Below are positions 45,121 through 54,442 of a DNA stretch of 64,000 bases, one piece after another. The notes under the pieces were generated by a model. It was not told the origin of the DNA, made no database searches, and saw nothing but the letters and a program-made list of their open reading frames with translations. Both the position numbers and the translations under genes were made by a program. The first letter of the stretch is position 1. Each line of letters begins with the position of its first letter. Location: NCBI GenBank assembly GCA_029976065.1, contig JARKNV010000069.1, positions 1 to 64,000 on the forward strand. Reading direction: 5' to 3'. Origin of the DNA: Selenomonadales bacterium (lineage in GTDB: Bacteria > Bacillota > Negativicutes > Sporomusales > UBA7701).

Positions 45121-46491
45121 TTACAGGTGTAACAACCCAAAGGCCAGGTAGCAGGCGATCGCGCCGACAATCGACATCGACAGTCCCCACAGCAGCAGGT
45201 TGCGGAAGAGTTTGTTCTTGTCCTCGTGTTCGCCCGCGCAGGCGATGCAGAGGGCGCCGAGGGTGGAGAGCGGCGAGCTGTCGACGAGGTGGGCGCCGAT
45301 GTTGATGGAGGAGATCATGTCGATGGCGTGCTGCATCTGCTCGGGGGTGCCCATGAGGCTGAGTTCCTTCATAAGGCCGGGCACGAGGGGCAGGAACATC
45401 GGCATGACGACGCCGGAGGAGCTGGAATAGGCGGAGATGACGCCGGTGAACAGTCCGAGCCAGAAGTGGACGGTGGTGGGGCTGGAGATGGCGGCGATGA
45501 GGCTGACGAGGGCTTTGAGACCGCCGGTTTTCTCCATGACCTCGATGAGGACGGTGACGCCGCAGACGAGGATGATGACGTTCCACGGCACACGCTTGAT
45601 AGATTCCTTGACGTCGGCGACGTTGCAGAACAGCATCAGGCCGGAGAGCAGGAAGGCGACGGTGCCGACGTTGGCGAGCATTTGCAGCGCCCACTTGGGA
45701 AACAGCCCTTTCATACCCGGCAGCATGGGGGCGATGACCAGCAGGATGAGAGCGGCGATGGCTGCGAGGGTGATGATTTGCTTGGTATCGTAGGGCTCGG
45801 GTTTGGGCGCCAGTTCGTCGATGTCGAGGGCCTCGCCCCGCTGCTTGCGAATCCAGGCCATGCCGCCGAGGGTGAAGAAGCCGGTGGCGTTGACGATGGT
45901 TTGCACGACCTCGGAGTTTAAATGAATCTTCCACTCCAGGGAGATGACCGACTGGGTGATGCCGAGGCCGGCGGCCATCTTCTGCACCAGGCCCATGGAG
46001 ATGATGCCGGTTGGGGCGAAAGGCGAAAAAGCCGCCCCATTGGCTGCGCCGACGACGATCAGGGTCATCAGGAAGGCGCTCATGCCGATGCGGGTGGCTA
46101 TAGCCATGGCGACAGGCGCCATGAGGGCCGTGGAGGCGATGTTGCCCGGGCCGATGGTGGTGATGAAGGTGACCAGCAGGAAGATTATGACCGGGATGAG
46201 GATGGTGTTGCCTTTGGCCAGGCGCACGGCGTGGGCGGTGAATTTGGTCATGGTGCCGTTCTGCTGGGCCATGGCGAACATGAAGGTGACGCCGAGGAGG
46301 ATCATGAACAGCTGTACGGGCCAGCCGTTGAGGACGGCGGCGCCGGTCATGCCCCCGAAGCCGGTGCCGACGACGATGGCGAAGAATATGCCGAGCAGGC
46401 CGGGGTTCATTTCCTCCTTGACACAGCTAATGACAATGACAATACCAAGAGCCACCAAGGACATAAGTGCCCCGATCGAAATACCGAACAC
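45121..46491 (-). CDS. MatC/SLC13-like dicarboxylate transporter
   Basis: The 456-residue membrane protein has about twelve hydrophobic segments, an N-terminal MatC-like region (ALGIVIVISCVKEEMNPGLLG) and two re-entrant-loop type motifs, ITTIGPGNIASTALMAPV and SAYSSSSGVVMPMFLPLV. The family carries malonate, malate and other dicarboxylates. It starts at GTG 46491, with GGGAGG 9 nt upstream. It is separated from eamA by 322 bp. Confidence 0.82.
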   Translation of the reverse strand: MFGISIGALMSLVALGIVIVISCVKEEMNPGLLGIFFAIVVGTGFGGMTGAAVLNGWPVQLFMILLGVTFMFAMAQQNGTMTKFTAHAVRLAKGNTILIPVIIFLLVTFITTIGPGNIASTALMAPVAMAIATRIGMSAFLMTLIVVGAANGAAFSPFAPTGIISMGLVQKMAAGLGITQSVISLEWKIHLNSEVVQTIVNATGFFTLGGMAWIRKQRGEALDIDELAPKPEPYDTKQIITLAAIAALILLVIAPMLPGMKGLFPKWALQMLANVGTVAFLLSGLMLFCNVADVKESIKRVPWNVIILVCGVTVLIEVMEKTGGLKALVSLIAAISSPTTVHFWLGLFTGVISAYSSSSGVVMPMFLPLVPGLMKELSLMGTPEQMQHAIDMISSINIGAHLVDSSPLSTLGALCIACAGEHEDKNKLFRNLLLWGLSMSIVGAIACYLAFGLLHL

Positions 46492-46773
46492 AGGTTTTCC
46501 CTCCCCACATTTTTCTCTCTAAGAAAACCGATGAACGTCCGATATATGCGGTTCTTCCCGAGTGTTGCTGACAGCATCACCTCCCGCGCATTGTTTCTCT
46601 TGCCAAGCCCTTGTAAATAATTTCCTGTTATGCTATTCTAGAGAAAATAGAATTTTCCTTCTATTATGAATATTTCTAAAAATGGAATATATAGAGAAGG
46701 GTTTTCCTCCCGCTTGGCCCCGCTAGGGCTGTTTTTTTGTTTGTTCTTATGCCTTTCCCGGGATAATATGAGA

Positions 46774-46800
46774 AACCCCCGCCGCGCCGCGGCAGGGGTT
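46774..46800 (-). terminator. Terminator of the EamA gene
   Basis: AACCCCCGCCGCG and CGCGGCAGGGGTT pair, with TTTCTCAT following on the minus strand. The rest of the 46492-46773 gap is AT-rich; I find no gene or clear promoter in it. Confidence 0.7.
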
Positions 46801-46808
46801 GAGTGGCA

Positions 46809-46822
46809 GGTTATCAACGGCC
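46809..46822 (+). other. Solo repeat end or empty target at the eamA stop codon
   Basis: GGTTATCAACGGCC matches the right arm of the dispersed repeat (TTATCAACGGCC) but no repeat body follows. On the minus strand it gives Gly-Arg-TGA-TAA and thus the stop codon of the EamA gene, as in copies 9 and 13. Confidence 0.4.
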
Positions 46823-47731
46823 GTTCTTCTTGTCGAAAACCGTGATGAGCAGCAGGCCGGCGATTATCAGCACCGCCCCGGCCATATGGGCGGGGGTGAC
46901 GGTTTCGCCGTAGAAGACGGCGGCGATCCAGATGGCGTTGACGGGCATGAGGTTGATGTAGGCGCTGGCGCGGCTGGCGCCGATGCGCTTGATGCCGACG
47001 TTGAAGAGGAAGAAGGCGACGACGGTCGGGAAGATGACGAGATAGGCCATTTCCCCGGCGGTCTGGGCGCTGACGGCGCTCAGGCGCGACCAGCCGTCCT
47101 CGGTGAGGGAGGCGGCCAGAAGGAGGACGGAGCCGGCGAGGGTGGAGGCGCTGGTGGCCAGGAGGGGCGGAACGTCTTTCATGACGAGCTTGCCGATGAT
47201 GGTGTAGGCCGTCCAGGAGACGACGCCGCCGACCATAAGCAGGTCGCCGTAGGAGAAGGACAGCGCGGCGAGGACGTCGAGCGAGCCTCTGGTGATGGTG
47301 GTAAGGACGCCGAGGAAGGACAGGATTACGCCGGCGACGAGGCGCCAGCTCCACGGCTCGCGGAGGAAGGTGACGGCGACGAGGGCGGTGGTGACGGGGT
47401 TGACGACGATGACGAGGGCGCCGTTGATGGCTGAGGTGTATTTCATGCCGACGTTGAAGAAGACGTTGTAGAGGAAAACGCCGGTGAGGGCGAACAGCAG
47501 CAGGCCGCCCCGGCGCCGCTTGAGGGGCTCCCAGTCCCAGCCGCCGCGGGCGGCGACCCAGGCGGTCATGAGGAGGCCGGCGAGGAAGAAGCGGATGGCG
47601 GCGGTGGTCAGCGGCGGTATTTCGGTAACGACGTGCTTGGTGGCGCCGAAGGCCCCGCCCCAGAAAAGGGGTACGAGCAGAAGGACGAAGTAGATGGCAT
47701 TGGGGCGGGCGGATTTGTCAGGCGTATTCAC
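46814..47731 (-). CDS. EamA/DMT superfamily permease
   Basis: The 305-residue protein has ten hydrophobic segments in two EamA halves; PLFWGGAFGATKHVVTEIPP opens the first and SWTAYTIIGKLVMKD the second. These transporters export metabolites or amino acids; the substrate is unknown here. It follows the second MFS gene by 12 bp. Its stop codon is formed by a sequence identical to a repeat arm. Confidence 0.87.
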   Translation of the reverse strand: MNTPDKSARPNAIYFVLLLVPLFWGGAFGATKHVVTEIPPLTTAAIRFFLAGLLMTAWVAARGGWDWEPLKRRRGGLLLFALTGVFLYNVFFNVGMKYTSAINGALVIVVNPVTTALVAVTFLREPWSWRLVAGVILSFLGVLTTITRGSLDVLAALSFSYGDLLMVGGVVSWTAYTIIGKLVMKDVPPLLATSASTLAGSVLLLAASLTEDGWSRLSAVSAQTAGEMAYLVIFPTVVAFFLFNVGIKRIGASRASAYINLMPVNAIWIAAVFYGETVTPAHMAGAVLIIAGLLLITVFDKKNGR

Positions 47732-47743
47732 GGGGTCAGCTCC

Positions 47744-48907
47744 TTAGGGGGATGGTTTTTCGTCGCGAGCCAGGAAGCCGGGGCGGAGGGACAGCCAGGC
47801 GCCCGCGAGGCCGGCGAGGCCGACGACGAGGAAGCCGCTGTCCAGGCCGAACCAGGCGGCGATCAGGCCGGTGAGGACGGGACCGACGAACATGCCGACG
47901 GCATAGGCGGCCTGGTAAAAGCCCATGGCGGTGGCCCGCTTGGCGGGCGGCAGGTTTTTGATGCTGAGGCCCATGAGGAGGGCCATGATCATGCCGCGGC
48001 CGAAGCCGGCGGCCATCTGGGAGGCGTAGAGGGCGGCCAGGGTGGTGCACAGGGGGATGGCGACGCTGGCGAGGCCCATGAAGACGAAGCCGCCGGCGAG
48101 GGTGCCGGCTTCGCCGCAGGTGCGGCGGAATACCGTGCCGCTGAGGGCGGCGGCGGCAATGGCCGGCAGGATGGCGACGGTGGTGAGGAGGCCGAGCTCG
48201 AAGCCGCCGGCGCCGAGGGCCTTGGCGGCCAGCGGCGAGAAGCCGAAGACGGTGGCGAAGGAAATGATCTGGAAAAGAATGCCGAGGCCGCAGATGCGCA
48301 GGAAGGGTCCGTCGCGGACGATTTCGGCCAGGGAGGCGGTGTCGACCGGCTTGGGAGGCGTGACTTCGTCGCGGACGAAGAAGGTGAGGACGAGGGCGAC
48401 GGCGCCGCCGGCGGCCGCCAGCAGGAAGGGCTCGGCCAGCCCGTACCATTCGGCGGCGAGGCCGCCGAGGAACATGGCGCCGACCTGGCCGGCGGCGGAG
48501 GCGGAGTTGATGTAGCCCATGGCTTTGGGGCTTTCGTCGGCGGGGTAGTAGCCGGCGAAGAGGACGGTGTAGACCACCCAGGCGGCGGCGGCCGCGCCGG
48601 AGAGGGCGCGGTAGAAGAGCAGCGCCCAGGCGTCGGGCTGGAGCCACATGCCGAAGGCGCTGACCGCCCCCAGGGCGGCGCCGGCGACGATGAAGACCTT
48701 GCGGCGGCCCCAGGCGTCGGTATAGAGGCCGACAGGCACGCGCAGCAGGAACTGGACGGCGCCGTAGGAGCCGAGGATGAGGCCGATCATGTCGTAGGAG
48801 GCGCCCAGGGTTTTGGCGTACGGGCCGATGGTGGGGACGTAGGTGTAGGCGGAGAACCAGTAGAAGACAGTGATGACGAGCAGGAGCGCCCGCCGGTGGT
48901 TTTGCAT
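47744..48907 (-). CDS. MFS transporter
   Basis: The 387-residue protein has twelve hydrophobic segments and the MFS motif GLYTDAWGRRKVFIVAG. It is not closely similar to the MFS protein at 41.8 kb. The substrate is unknown. It forms a likely two-gene unit with eamA. Confidence 0.87.
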   Translation of the reverse strand: MQNHRRALLLVITVFYWFSAYTYVPTIGPYAKTLGASYDMIGLILGSYGAVQFLLRVPVGLYTDAWGRRKVFIVAGAALGAVSAFGMWLQPDAWALLFYRALSGAAAAAWVVYTVLFAGYYPADESPKAMGYINSASAAGQVGAMFLGGLAAEWYGLAEPFLLAAAGGAVALVLTFFVRDEVTPPKPVDTASLAEIVRDGPFLRICGLGILFQIISFATVFGFSPLAAKALGAGGFELGLLTTVAILPAIAAAALSGTVFRRTCGEAGTLAGGFVFMGLASVAIPLCTTLAALYASQMAAGFGRGMIMALLMGLSIKNLPPAKRATAMGFYQAAYAVGMFVGPVLTGLIAAWFGLDSGFLVVGLAGLAGAWLSLRPGFLARDEKPSP

Positions 48908-48983
48908 GGATGGCCAGCCTCGCAGAACAAAATACGTATTATACCCATTTTAGCCGTAATAATGACGGCGTACAAGCACAAAT

Positions 48984-49016
48984 ACCAAAAAAATACGCCG
49001 GCAAATGCCGGCGTAT
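48984..49016 (-). terminator. Terminator of the namZ operon
   Basis: TACGCCGGC and GCCGGCGTA pair around a 4-nt loop and are followed on the minus strand by TTTTTTTGG. Repeat copy 10 lies between this hairpin and the namZ stop codon. Confidence 0.9.
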
Positions 49017-49033
49017 AAAGTCTCGTATTGGAC

Positions 49034-49210
49034 GCGGTTGGCTAGAAGGTTCCAGATGCAAGGCGCACCGAAGGCTGACACCACCGTTTCCTCCGCGACA
49101 ACGTTTATAGAGGTTGTTTGCACGGGGTGGGTTCAACGGCATCGCGCGTACTCGAACGTACGCTGCACCCGTAAAGGGTAGGCCGCAGATGGGGCCTTAT
49201 CGCCAACCGC
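49034..49210 (+). repeat. Dispersed palindromic repeat, copy 10 of 14 (long form)
   Basis: Outer arms GCGGTTGGC/GCCAACCGC are unique to this copy and fully complementary. Family boxes CCAGATGCAAGGCGCACCG, GCGTACTCGAACGTACGC and CGCAGATGG are present. About 55 extra bases lie before the core hairpin. It ends 5 bp before the namZ stop codon. Confidence 0.92.
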
Positions 49211-49215
49211 CCAGG

Positions 49216-50466
49216 TTACTTGTAGAGGTAATAGGGTTTCGCTTTTTCCTTGAACTGTTGGGCTTCTTTGTCCCATTCGGCCAGGAGTTCGTCCAGGGTG
49301 TAGCGGCCGAGGCGGAGGACATTGTCGCCGGTGGTGAGGTCGACGTAGGGGATGCCCCGGGAGTTGAAGTCGTAGGCGAAGTTGTCGCCGCCGAGCTCCT
49401 GGATGGCGTAGAGGAGGGTGATGCCGGTGCGGACGGCCTGGTAGGCGTGGCGGTCGGTGATGTGGATCTGGACGCCGCCGAGGGTTTTGCCGGTGTTGCC
49501 GCCGAAGCGCGGGCTGAAGTAGGCCGGGCGGAAGTAAACGCCAGGCAGGTTTTGGGCGTTCATTTTGTCGGCGAGCTCCTCGGCTTTGAGCCAGGTGGCG
49601 CCGACGAGTTCGAAGGGGCGGGTGGTGCCGACGCCTTCGGAGACATTTGTGCCGCCGAAGATGCCGGTGCCGGAGTAGACGAGGGCGCTGTCGGTGGTGG
49701 GGATGTTGGGCGAGGTCATTACCCAGGGGAGGCCGGTGTCGTCCCAGACCATGTCGCGCGTCCAGCCGGTGAGGGGAACGACGGCGAGGTCGCAGTTGAT
49801 GGCGAATTCTTTGTTGAAGTAGCGGGCGAGTTCGCCGACGGTCATGCCGTGGCGCAGGGGGATGGGATACATGCCGATGAAGGATTCGAAGCCGGGTTTG
49901 ACGAGGCCGCCTTCGACCATGCCGCCGACGGGATTGGGGCGGTCGAGGACGACGAAGGCTTTGCCGTTTTCGGCGGCGGCCTGCATGGCGTAAGCCATGG
50001 TGTAGATGTAGGTGTAAGGCCGGGCGCCGATGTCCTGGATGTCGAAGGCGAGGACGTCGACGTCGGCGAGCATGTCGGCGGTGGGTTTCTTGGTAGCGCC
50101 GTAGAGGCTGTAGACGGGCAGGCCGGTCTTGGCGTCGGTGGCGTAGCCGATCTGGTCGCCGGCCTTGACGGCGCCGCGGATGCCGTGCTCGGGGGCGTAG
50201 AGGGCGACGAGGTTGACTTTGGCTTTGAGGACGTCGATGCTGCTTGCGAAGTTGCTGTTGATGCCGGTGGCGTTGGTGACGAGGCCGACCCGTTTGCCTT
50301 TGAAGAGGTCCAGGTGGTTGTCGATGTTGTCGATGCCGAGGCGCACGGGTTCGCGCTCCGGGGCGGGCGCGGGCGGAGCGCCGGCGCAGCCGCTGACGGG
50401 CAGGGCGAGCAGGACGACGAACAGGACGAGGGTGAGCTTGGCGATGTAGCTGCTGCTTAGGCGCAC
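49216..50466 (-). CDS. namZ: Exo-beta-N-acetylmuramidase NamZ-like lipoprotein (DUF1343)
   Basis: The 416-residue protein has a lipoprotein signal (hydrophobic 8-25, lipobox VSGC at 24-27) and the DUF1343 core: KGKRVGLVTNATGI, APEHGIRGAVKAGDQI and FDIQDIGARPYTYIYTM. DUF1343 includes NamZ (GH171), which removes MurNAc from the non-reducing end of peptidoglycan fragments outside the membrane. It is the last gene of a PTS and glycosidase operon, and MurQ and an amino-sugar kinase lie just upstream, which fits salvage of MurNAc. Confidence 0.87.
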   Translation of the reverse strand: MRLSSSYIAKLTLVLFVVLLALPVSGCAGAPPAPAPEREPVRLGIDNIDNHLDLFKGKRVGLVTNATGINSNFASSIDVLKAKVNLVALYAPEHGIRGAVKAGDQIGYATDAKTGLPVYSLYGATKKPTADMLADVDVLAFDIQDIGARPYTYIYTMAYAMQAAAENGKAFVVLDRPNPVGGMVEGGLVKPGFESFIGMYPIPLRHGMTVGELARYFNKEFAINCDLAVVPLTGWTRDMVWDDTGLPWVMTSPNIPTTDSALVYSGTGIFGGTNVSEGVGTTRPFELVGATWLKAEELADKMNAQNLPGVYFRPAYFSPRFGGNTGKTLGGVQIHITDRHAYQAVRTGITLLYAIQELGGDNFAYDFNSRGIPYVDLTTGDNVLRLGRYTLDELLAEWDKEAQQFKEKAKPYYLYK

Positions 50467-50486
50467 GGTGGTACCTCCTGTGTGTT

Positions 50487-50750
50487 TTATTCGTTGAAGC
50501 CTGCTTTAATGAGGGCGGTGACGGCTTCGAGCGCTTGTTCTTCGTCTTCGCCTAAAGCGCGGACGGTGACGGTGTCCCCCGCCCGCACGGCGGCGCTGAG
50601 GACGGCGAGCATGCTTTTGGCGTTGGCGGTTTTGTCGCCTTTGACGATGGCGATGTCGCTTTTGAAGGCGGCGGCGGTTTTGACGAGCAGGGCGGCCGGC
50701 CGGGCGTGGAGGCCGATTTTGTTGGTGATTGCCAGGGTTTGTTCGCGCAT
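50487..50750 (-). CDS. HPr phosphocarrier protein
   Basis: The 87-residue protein has the His15 site in NKIGLHARPAALLVK and the Ser46 region NAKSMLAVLSAAV that HPr kinase would phosphorylate. It carries phosphate from enzyme I to PTS EIIA. Its location in a sugar-specific operon, 12 bp after chbG, suggests a dedicated or co-induced HPr. Whether another HPr gene exists elsewhere cannot be seen. Confidence 0.93.
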   Translation of the reverse strand: MREQTLAITNKIGLHARPAALLVKTAAAFKSDIAIVKGDKTANAKSMLAVLSAAVRAGDTVTVRALGEDEEQALEAVTALIKAGFNE

Positions 50751-50762
50751 GGGGAGTCTCCT

Positions 50763-51518
50763 TTATGCTTGTTTGAGGGCTGAGAACCCTACGAGTTCTA
50801 TGTCTTCGGCGGCGAGGAAGTCTTTCATGGCCGGGTCGGTGAGGATGGCGAGCTCGCGCTGCCGTTCGGCGCTGTAGGAGCTTGTCCGGGCGAGGAGGTC
50901 GTCCGCTTCCGCGGGGTGGCACATTATTTCGAGCACGCCGCCGCCGTGGGCGCGGAGGACGGCCTGCAGGTTTTCGCGGGTGGCGCCGGGGCCGTAGAAG
51001 GCGTCGGAGAAGGCGTCGGGAGTGGGGACGCCGAAGGCGACGATGCGGGCCCGGACGGCGGAACCGGTCTGGCGGAGGGGCACTTTGAGCTTCCGGGCGA
51101 GGCCGATGGCGACGTCGAGGATTTCGGGGTAGGAGTGGGCATGGTGGTGGCTGTCGAGGTGGGTGAGGGTGAGGCCGGTGGCGAGGAATCTTTCGACCTG
51201 GGCGGCGAGTTCGCGTTCGGCTTCGCGCGGTTCGCAGACGGCGACGACGCGGTTCACGGGGCGGTGGAAATTGCCGCGGGCGTCGACGAGGCTGGGGGTT
51301 TCGCCGGCGGGCAGCAGGGGCCGGCCGTAGGTGAGGTTGAGGTGGAGGCCGGCGGCGAGGCCGTGGGCTTTGAGCAGGGCGACGGCTTCGTCGGTGAAGG
51401 CGGTGTTGACCATGAGGGTGGTGTCGCTGACGAGGCCGGCGGTCATGGCTCTGACGATGCCCCGGTTGCAGCCGGGGGTGAGGCCGAGGTCGTCGGCGTT
51501 GATGATGAGTTTGCGCAT
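50763..51518 (-). CDS. chbG: ChbG/YdjC-family carbohydrate deacetylase
   Basis: The 251-residue protein has the YdjC metal site: INADDLGLTPGCNRGI at the N-terminus, DSHHHAHSYPEI in the middle and MCHPAEAD near the end. ChbG removes one N-acetyl group from chitobiose 6-phosphate so that the GH4 enzyme can cleave it. It lies 18 bp after the GH4 gene, matching the E. coli chb gene set. Confidence 0.88.
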   Translation of the reverse strand: MRKLIINADDLGLTPGCNRGIVRAMTAGLVSDTTLMVNTAFTDEAVALLKAHGLAAGLHLNLTYGRPLLPAGETPSLVDARGNFHRPVNRVVAVCEPREAERELAAQVERFLATGLTLTHLDSHHHAHSYPEILDVAIGLARKLKVPLRQTGSAVRARIVAFGVPTPDAFSDAFYGPGATRENLQAVLRAHGGGVLEIMCHPAEADDLLARTSSYSAERQRELAILTDPAMKDFLAAEDIELVGFSALKQA

Positions 51519-51536
51519 GGGGGTTTCTCCGTTCGG

Positions 51537-52847
51537 TTACTGCCCGAAGCGGGGCAGGTATTCGCGGTTGGCGGCGAGGATGTCGTCAAGGAGCCCGGGA
51601 GCGGCGGCCGCCGGGACGAGGGGGTTGGCGGCCAGGGCGGCGAGGGCGGTGGCGCGGCTGCCGCTGACGGCGGCCTGGATGGCGAGGCGCTCGTAGGCTT
51701 TGACCTGTTGGATGAGGCGGGTGGCGTCGGCAGGCAGGTCGCCGACCGGCAGGGGTACGGCCCCTCCCCTCCCCACCCGGCAGTTGACTTCGACAACGGC
51801 ATCGGCCGGCAGGGCGATGATGGCGCCGCGGTTGGCGGTGTTGACGGCGTGGATTTCGTTTTTGTCATTGTGGATGGCGCTGATGAGGGAGACGGCGGCC
51901 TCGGAATAGTATGCCCCGCCGCGTTTGGCGAGTTCGGGTGGTTTTTCGGCGAGGTTTTCGTCGCGGTAGCGGGCGAAGAGCGCTTCTTCGACGGCCTGGA
52001 CCTGTTCGGCGCGGGTGCCCGGTCCGCCCGGGGCAGCGGCGGCCCGCTCCTCGGCGAGGAGGCGGTCGGTCATGTAGTAGTAGCGGTGGTAGGGGCTGGG
52101 AAGCATGCCGAGTTTTTTGAGGAAGGCGGCGTCCCATTTGAGGTCGGGGATGTTGTTCATGGTGAGGGCGGCGCCGTCGGCGAGTTTTTCGAGGATCACG
52201 GCGGTGACGTCCTGGCCTTTGAGAAGGACGCGGCGGCCCCAGACGAGGTGGTTGAGGCCGGCGAAGTCGATGGCGACGTCGGCCGGATCGGCGCCGAGAA
52301 GCTTGGCGGCGGTCATGACCATGTTGATGGGGACGTTGCAGAGGCCGATGCCTTTTACGGCGCTGTAGGCGAGGACGGCTTCGGTGACGAGGCCGGCGGG
52401 GTTGGCGAAGTTGACGAGCCAGGCGTCGGGGCAGAGGGCTTCGATGTCGCGGCAGATGTCGAGGATGACGGGCACGGTGCGGAGCGCGTTGGCGAAGCCG
52501 CCGGGGCCGACGGTTTCCTGGCCGAGGGCGCCGTATTTGAGGGGGATGCGCTCGTCCGTGACGCGGGCGGCGAGGCCGCCGACGCGGAATTGGGTGACGA
52601 CGTAGCGGGCGCCGGCGAGGGCTTGGCGCCGGTCGAGGGTGGTATGTACGGCCAGGGGCGAGCCGGCTTTTTTGGCCATGCGCCGGGCGAGGGCGGCGAC
52701 GACGGCGAGTTTTTCTGCGCCGGCGGGAATGTCGGCGAGCCACAGTTCGGCGACCGGCAGTTCGCCGGCGCGGCGGAGGAGGCCGTCGACGAGTTCGGGG
52801 GTGTAGCTGGAGCCGCCGCCGATGACGGCGATTTTGAGGCCGGTCAT
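51537..52847 (-). CDS. GH4 6-phospho-beta-glucosidase (ChbF/LicH-like)
   Basis: The 436-residue protein begins with the NAD-binding IAVIGGGSSYTPELVDGL and has metal ligands Cys in GIGLCNVPINM and His in FAGLNHLVWGR. GH4 enzymes cleave phosphorylated disaccharides by an NAD- and Mn-dependent redox mechanism. Its 4-bp overlap with the EIIA gene and the ChbG gene downstream suggest a deacetylated chitobiose-type phosphate as substrate. Confidence 0.9.
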   Translation of the reverse strand: MTGLKIAVIGGGSSYTPELVDGLLRRAGELPVAELWLADIPAGAEKLAVVAALARRMAKKAGSPLAVHTTLDRRQALAGARYVVTQFRVGGLAARVTDERIPLKYGALGQETVGPGGFANALRTVPVILDICRDIEALCPDAWLVNFANPAGLVTEAVLAYSAVKGIGLCNVPINMVMTAAKLLGADPADVAIDFAGLNHLVWGRRVLLKGQDVTAVILEKLADGAALTMNNIPDLKWDAAFLKKLGMLPSPYHRYYYMTDRLLAEERAAAAPGGPGTRAEQVQAVEEALFARYRDENLAEKPPELAKRGGAYYSEAAVSLISAIHNDKNEIHAVNTANRGAIIALPADAVVEVNCRVGRGGAVPLPVGDLPADATRLIQQVKAYERLAIQAAVSGSRATALAALAANPLVPAAAAPGLLDDILAANREYLPRFGQ

Positions 52848-53176
52848 GCTTTCGCCTCCAGACGGGCGGCGAGGTCGCGGATGGTTTTTTCCTGTTCGAT
52901 GAGGTGGCTGATGAGGGTTTTTTCGGCGACGGCGGTCATCAGATGATCTTGGGCGTGGACGAAGAGAAGCGATATTTCCTGCTTCTCGCCGGCGGCTTCG
53001 CGCTGGATGGTGTCGGCCTGGGCGCGGTGGGCGACGCCGAGTTCCTCTTCCGCCCTCCTGAGGCGTTCGGTCGCCTGGGCGAAGTCGCCCGTGCGGGCGG
53101 CGGCGAGGGCGGCGGAGGCTTCGGCGCGGGCGTTGCCGGCGTGAAGGATGATTTCGAAGATGATTGTTTCGGTCAT
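52844..53176 (-). CDS. PTS lactose/cellobiose-family EIIA component
   Basis: The 110-residue all-helical protein has the phosphorylation site in FVHAQDHLMTA and LHAGNARAEASAAL near the N-terminus, both typical of EIIA-Lac/Chb. It passes phosphate from HPr to EIIB. It overlaps the EIIC gene by 4 bp (ATGA) and the GH4 gene by 4 bp. Confidence 0.93.
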   Translation of the reverse strand: MTETIIFEIILHAGNARAEASAALAAARTGDFAQATERLRRAEEELGVAHRAQADTIQREAAGEKQEISLLFVHAQDHLMTAVAEKTLISHLIEQEKTIRDLAARLEAKA

Positions 53177-54429
53177 GGGGTGTCCTCCTGGGCGGATTCT
53201 TTGAGAAGCTTGGTTTCGTAGGCTTTGAGGAAGGGGTAATAAAGGGCGGTGGCGAGGCCGATGTTGACCAGGACGAGGACGATGGCCCGCCAGTCGCCGC
53301 CGGTGGCGAGGTAGGCGCCGATGGGGGCGGGCAGGGTCCAGGGGACGAGGATGTAAGGTTTGGTGACGAGGCCGAGGCTCATGGCGAACCAGGTTGTGAC
53401 GCCCATGAGGACCGGGCCGGCGACGAAGGGCACGACGATGAGGGGGTTGAGCATGATGGGGGCGCCGAAGATGACGGGTTCGTTGATGTTGCAGACGCCC
53501 GGCAGGAAGGCGGCCTTGCCGACGCCGCGCAGGTAGGGGGCCTTGGAGAATATCATGAGGCAGACGAGGCCGATGGTGGCTCCGGAGCCGCCGATGAATA
53601 CGAACCATTGGAAAAAGGGCTCGGGGGCGATGTTGGGGATGGGCTGGCCGGCGGCGGCGGCGGCGATGTTCTGGTCGAGGAGGACGAGCCACATCGGCCG
53701 GGCGACGGTGCCGACGACCGAGTCGCCATGGATGCCGGTGGCCCACAGGAGGCAGATGAGGAGGATGGGGACGAGGACGCCGGCGAGGGTGTTGCCGGCG
53801 GTGACGAGCGGCGAAAAGAGCTGGGTGACGGCGTGCTGGATGTCGAAGCCGGCCAGGTGGCGGACGCCCCAGACGAGGGGGATGATGATGCCGGCCGGAA
53901 CGAGGGCTTCGAAGGAGCGGGCGACGGAGTCGGGGACGCCTTCGGGCATGCGGATGGTGATTTTTTTCTCTTTGGCGAAGCGGAGGATTTCGACGGCGAC
54001 GATGGCCATGATGATGGCGACGAACATGCCGCCGCCGCCGAGGTTTTCCATGAGGAGGGCGAGGCCCTTGCCTTCGACGGTGACCGGCAGGCTGGTGAGG
54101 AGAAAGGCGGCGAGGGCGAGGGTGCCGCCGGCGACGCCGTCGAGCTTGTAGGCTTTGGCGAGGTGATAGCCGATGCTGTGGGCGGCGTAGAGGGCCATGA
54201 GGCCCATGGTGAGGCGGAAGGGCAGCAGGATCTGGGCGGTATACGGTTTGACGGCGGCGGCGAGGGCGGGCACGGGCGGGAAGGCGACGATGAGGAAGAA
54301 GCTGCCGACGATGATGAGGGGGATGGTGGAGATGATGCCGTCGCGCACGGCCCGGAGGTGCCGCTGCTCGGAAAGCCTGGTCATGAAGGGGATGAGGTTG
54401 CGGTCCAGCCAGGCGAAGATTTTTTCCAT
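53173..54429 (-). CDS. PTS lactose/cellobiose-family EIIC component
   Basis: The 418-residue membrane protein has about ten hydrophobic segments and the EIIC-Lac motifs PAGIIIPLVWGVRHLAGFD and NINEPVIFGAPIMLNP, in which the Asn-Glu pair contacts sugar. It translocates the disaccharide during phosphorylation. It follows EIIB by 13 bp. Confidence 0.94.
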   Translation of the reverse strand: MEKIFAWLDRNLIPFMTRLSEQRHLRAVRDGIISTIPLIIVGSFFLIVAFPPVPALAAAVKPYTAQILLPFRLTMGLMALYAAHSIGYHLAKAYKLDGVAGGTLALAAFLLTSLPVTVEGKGLALLMENLGGGGMFVAIIMAIVAVEILRFAKEKKITIRMPEGVPDSVARSFEALVPAGIIIPLVWGVRHLAGFDIQHAVTQLFSPLVTAGNTLAGVLVPILLICLLWATGIHGDSVVGTVARPMWLVLLDQNIAAAAAGQPIPNIAPEPFFQWFVFIGGSGATIGLVCLMIFSKAPYLRGVGKAAFLPGVCNINEPVIFGAPIMLNPLIVVPFVAGPVLMGVTTWFAMSLGLVTKPYILVPWTLPAPIGAYLATGGDWRAIVLVLVNIGLATALYYPFLKAYETKLLKESAQEDTP

Positions 54430-54442
54430 GGACCCTCCTGTG

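Noticed and set aside
46500..46640. A small ORF with a ribosome binding site (GGGAGGTG ATG) upstream of the MatC-like gene, near 46590.
   Set aside because: It overlaps the start of the transporter gene out of frame and its product has no recognisable feature; chance is more likely.
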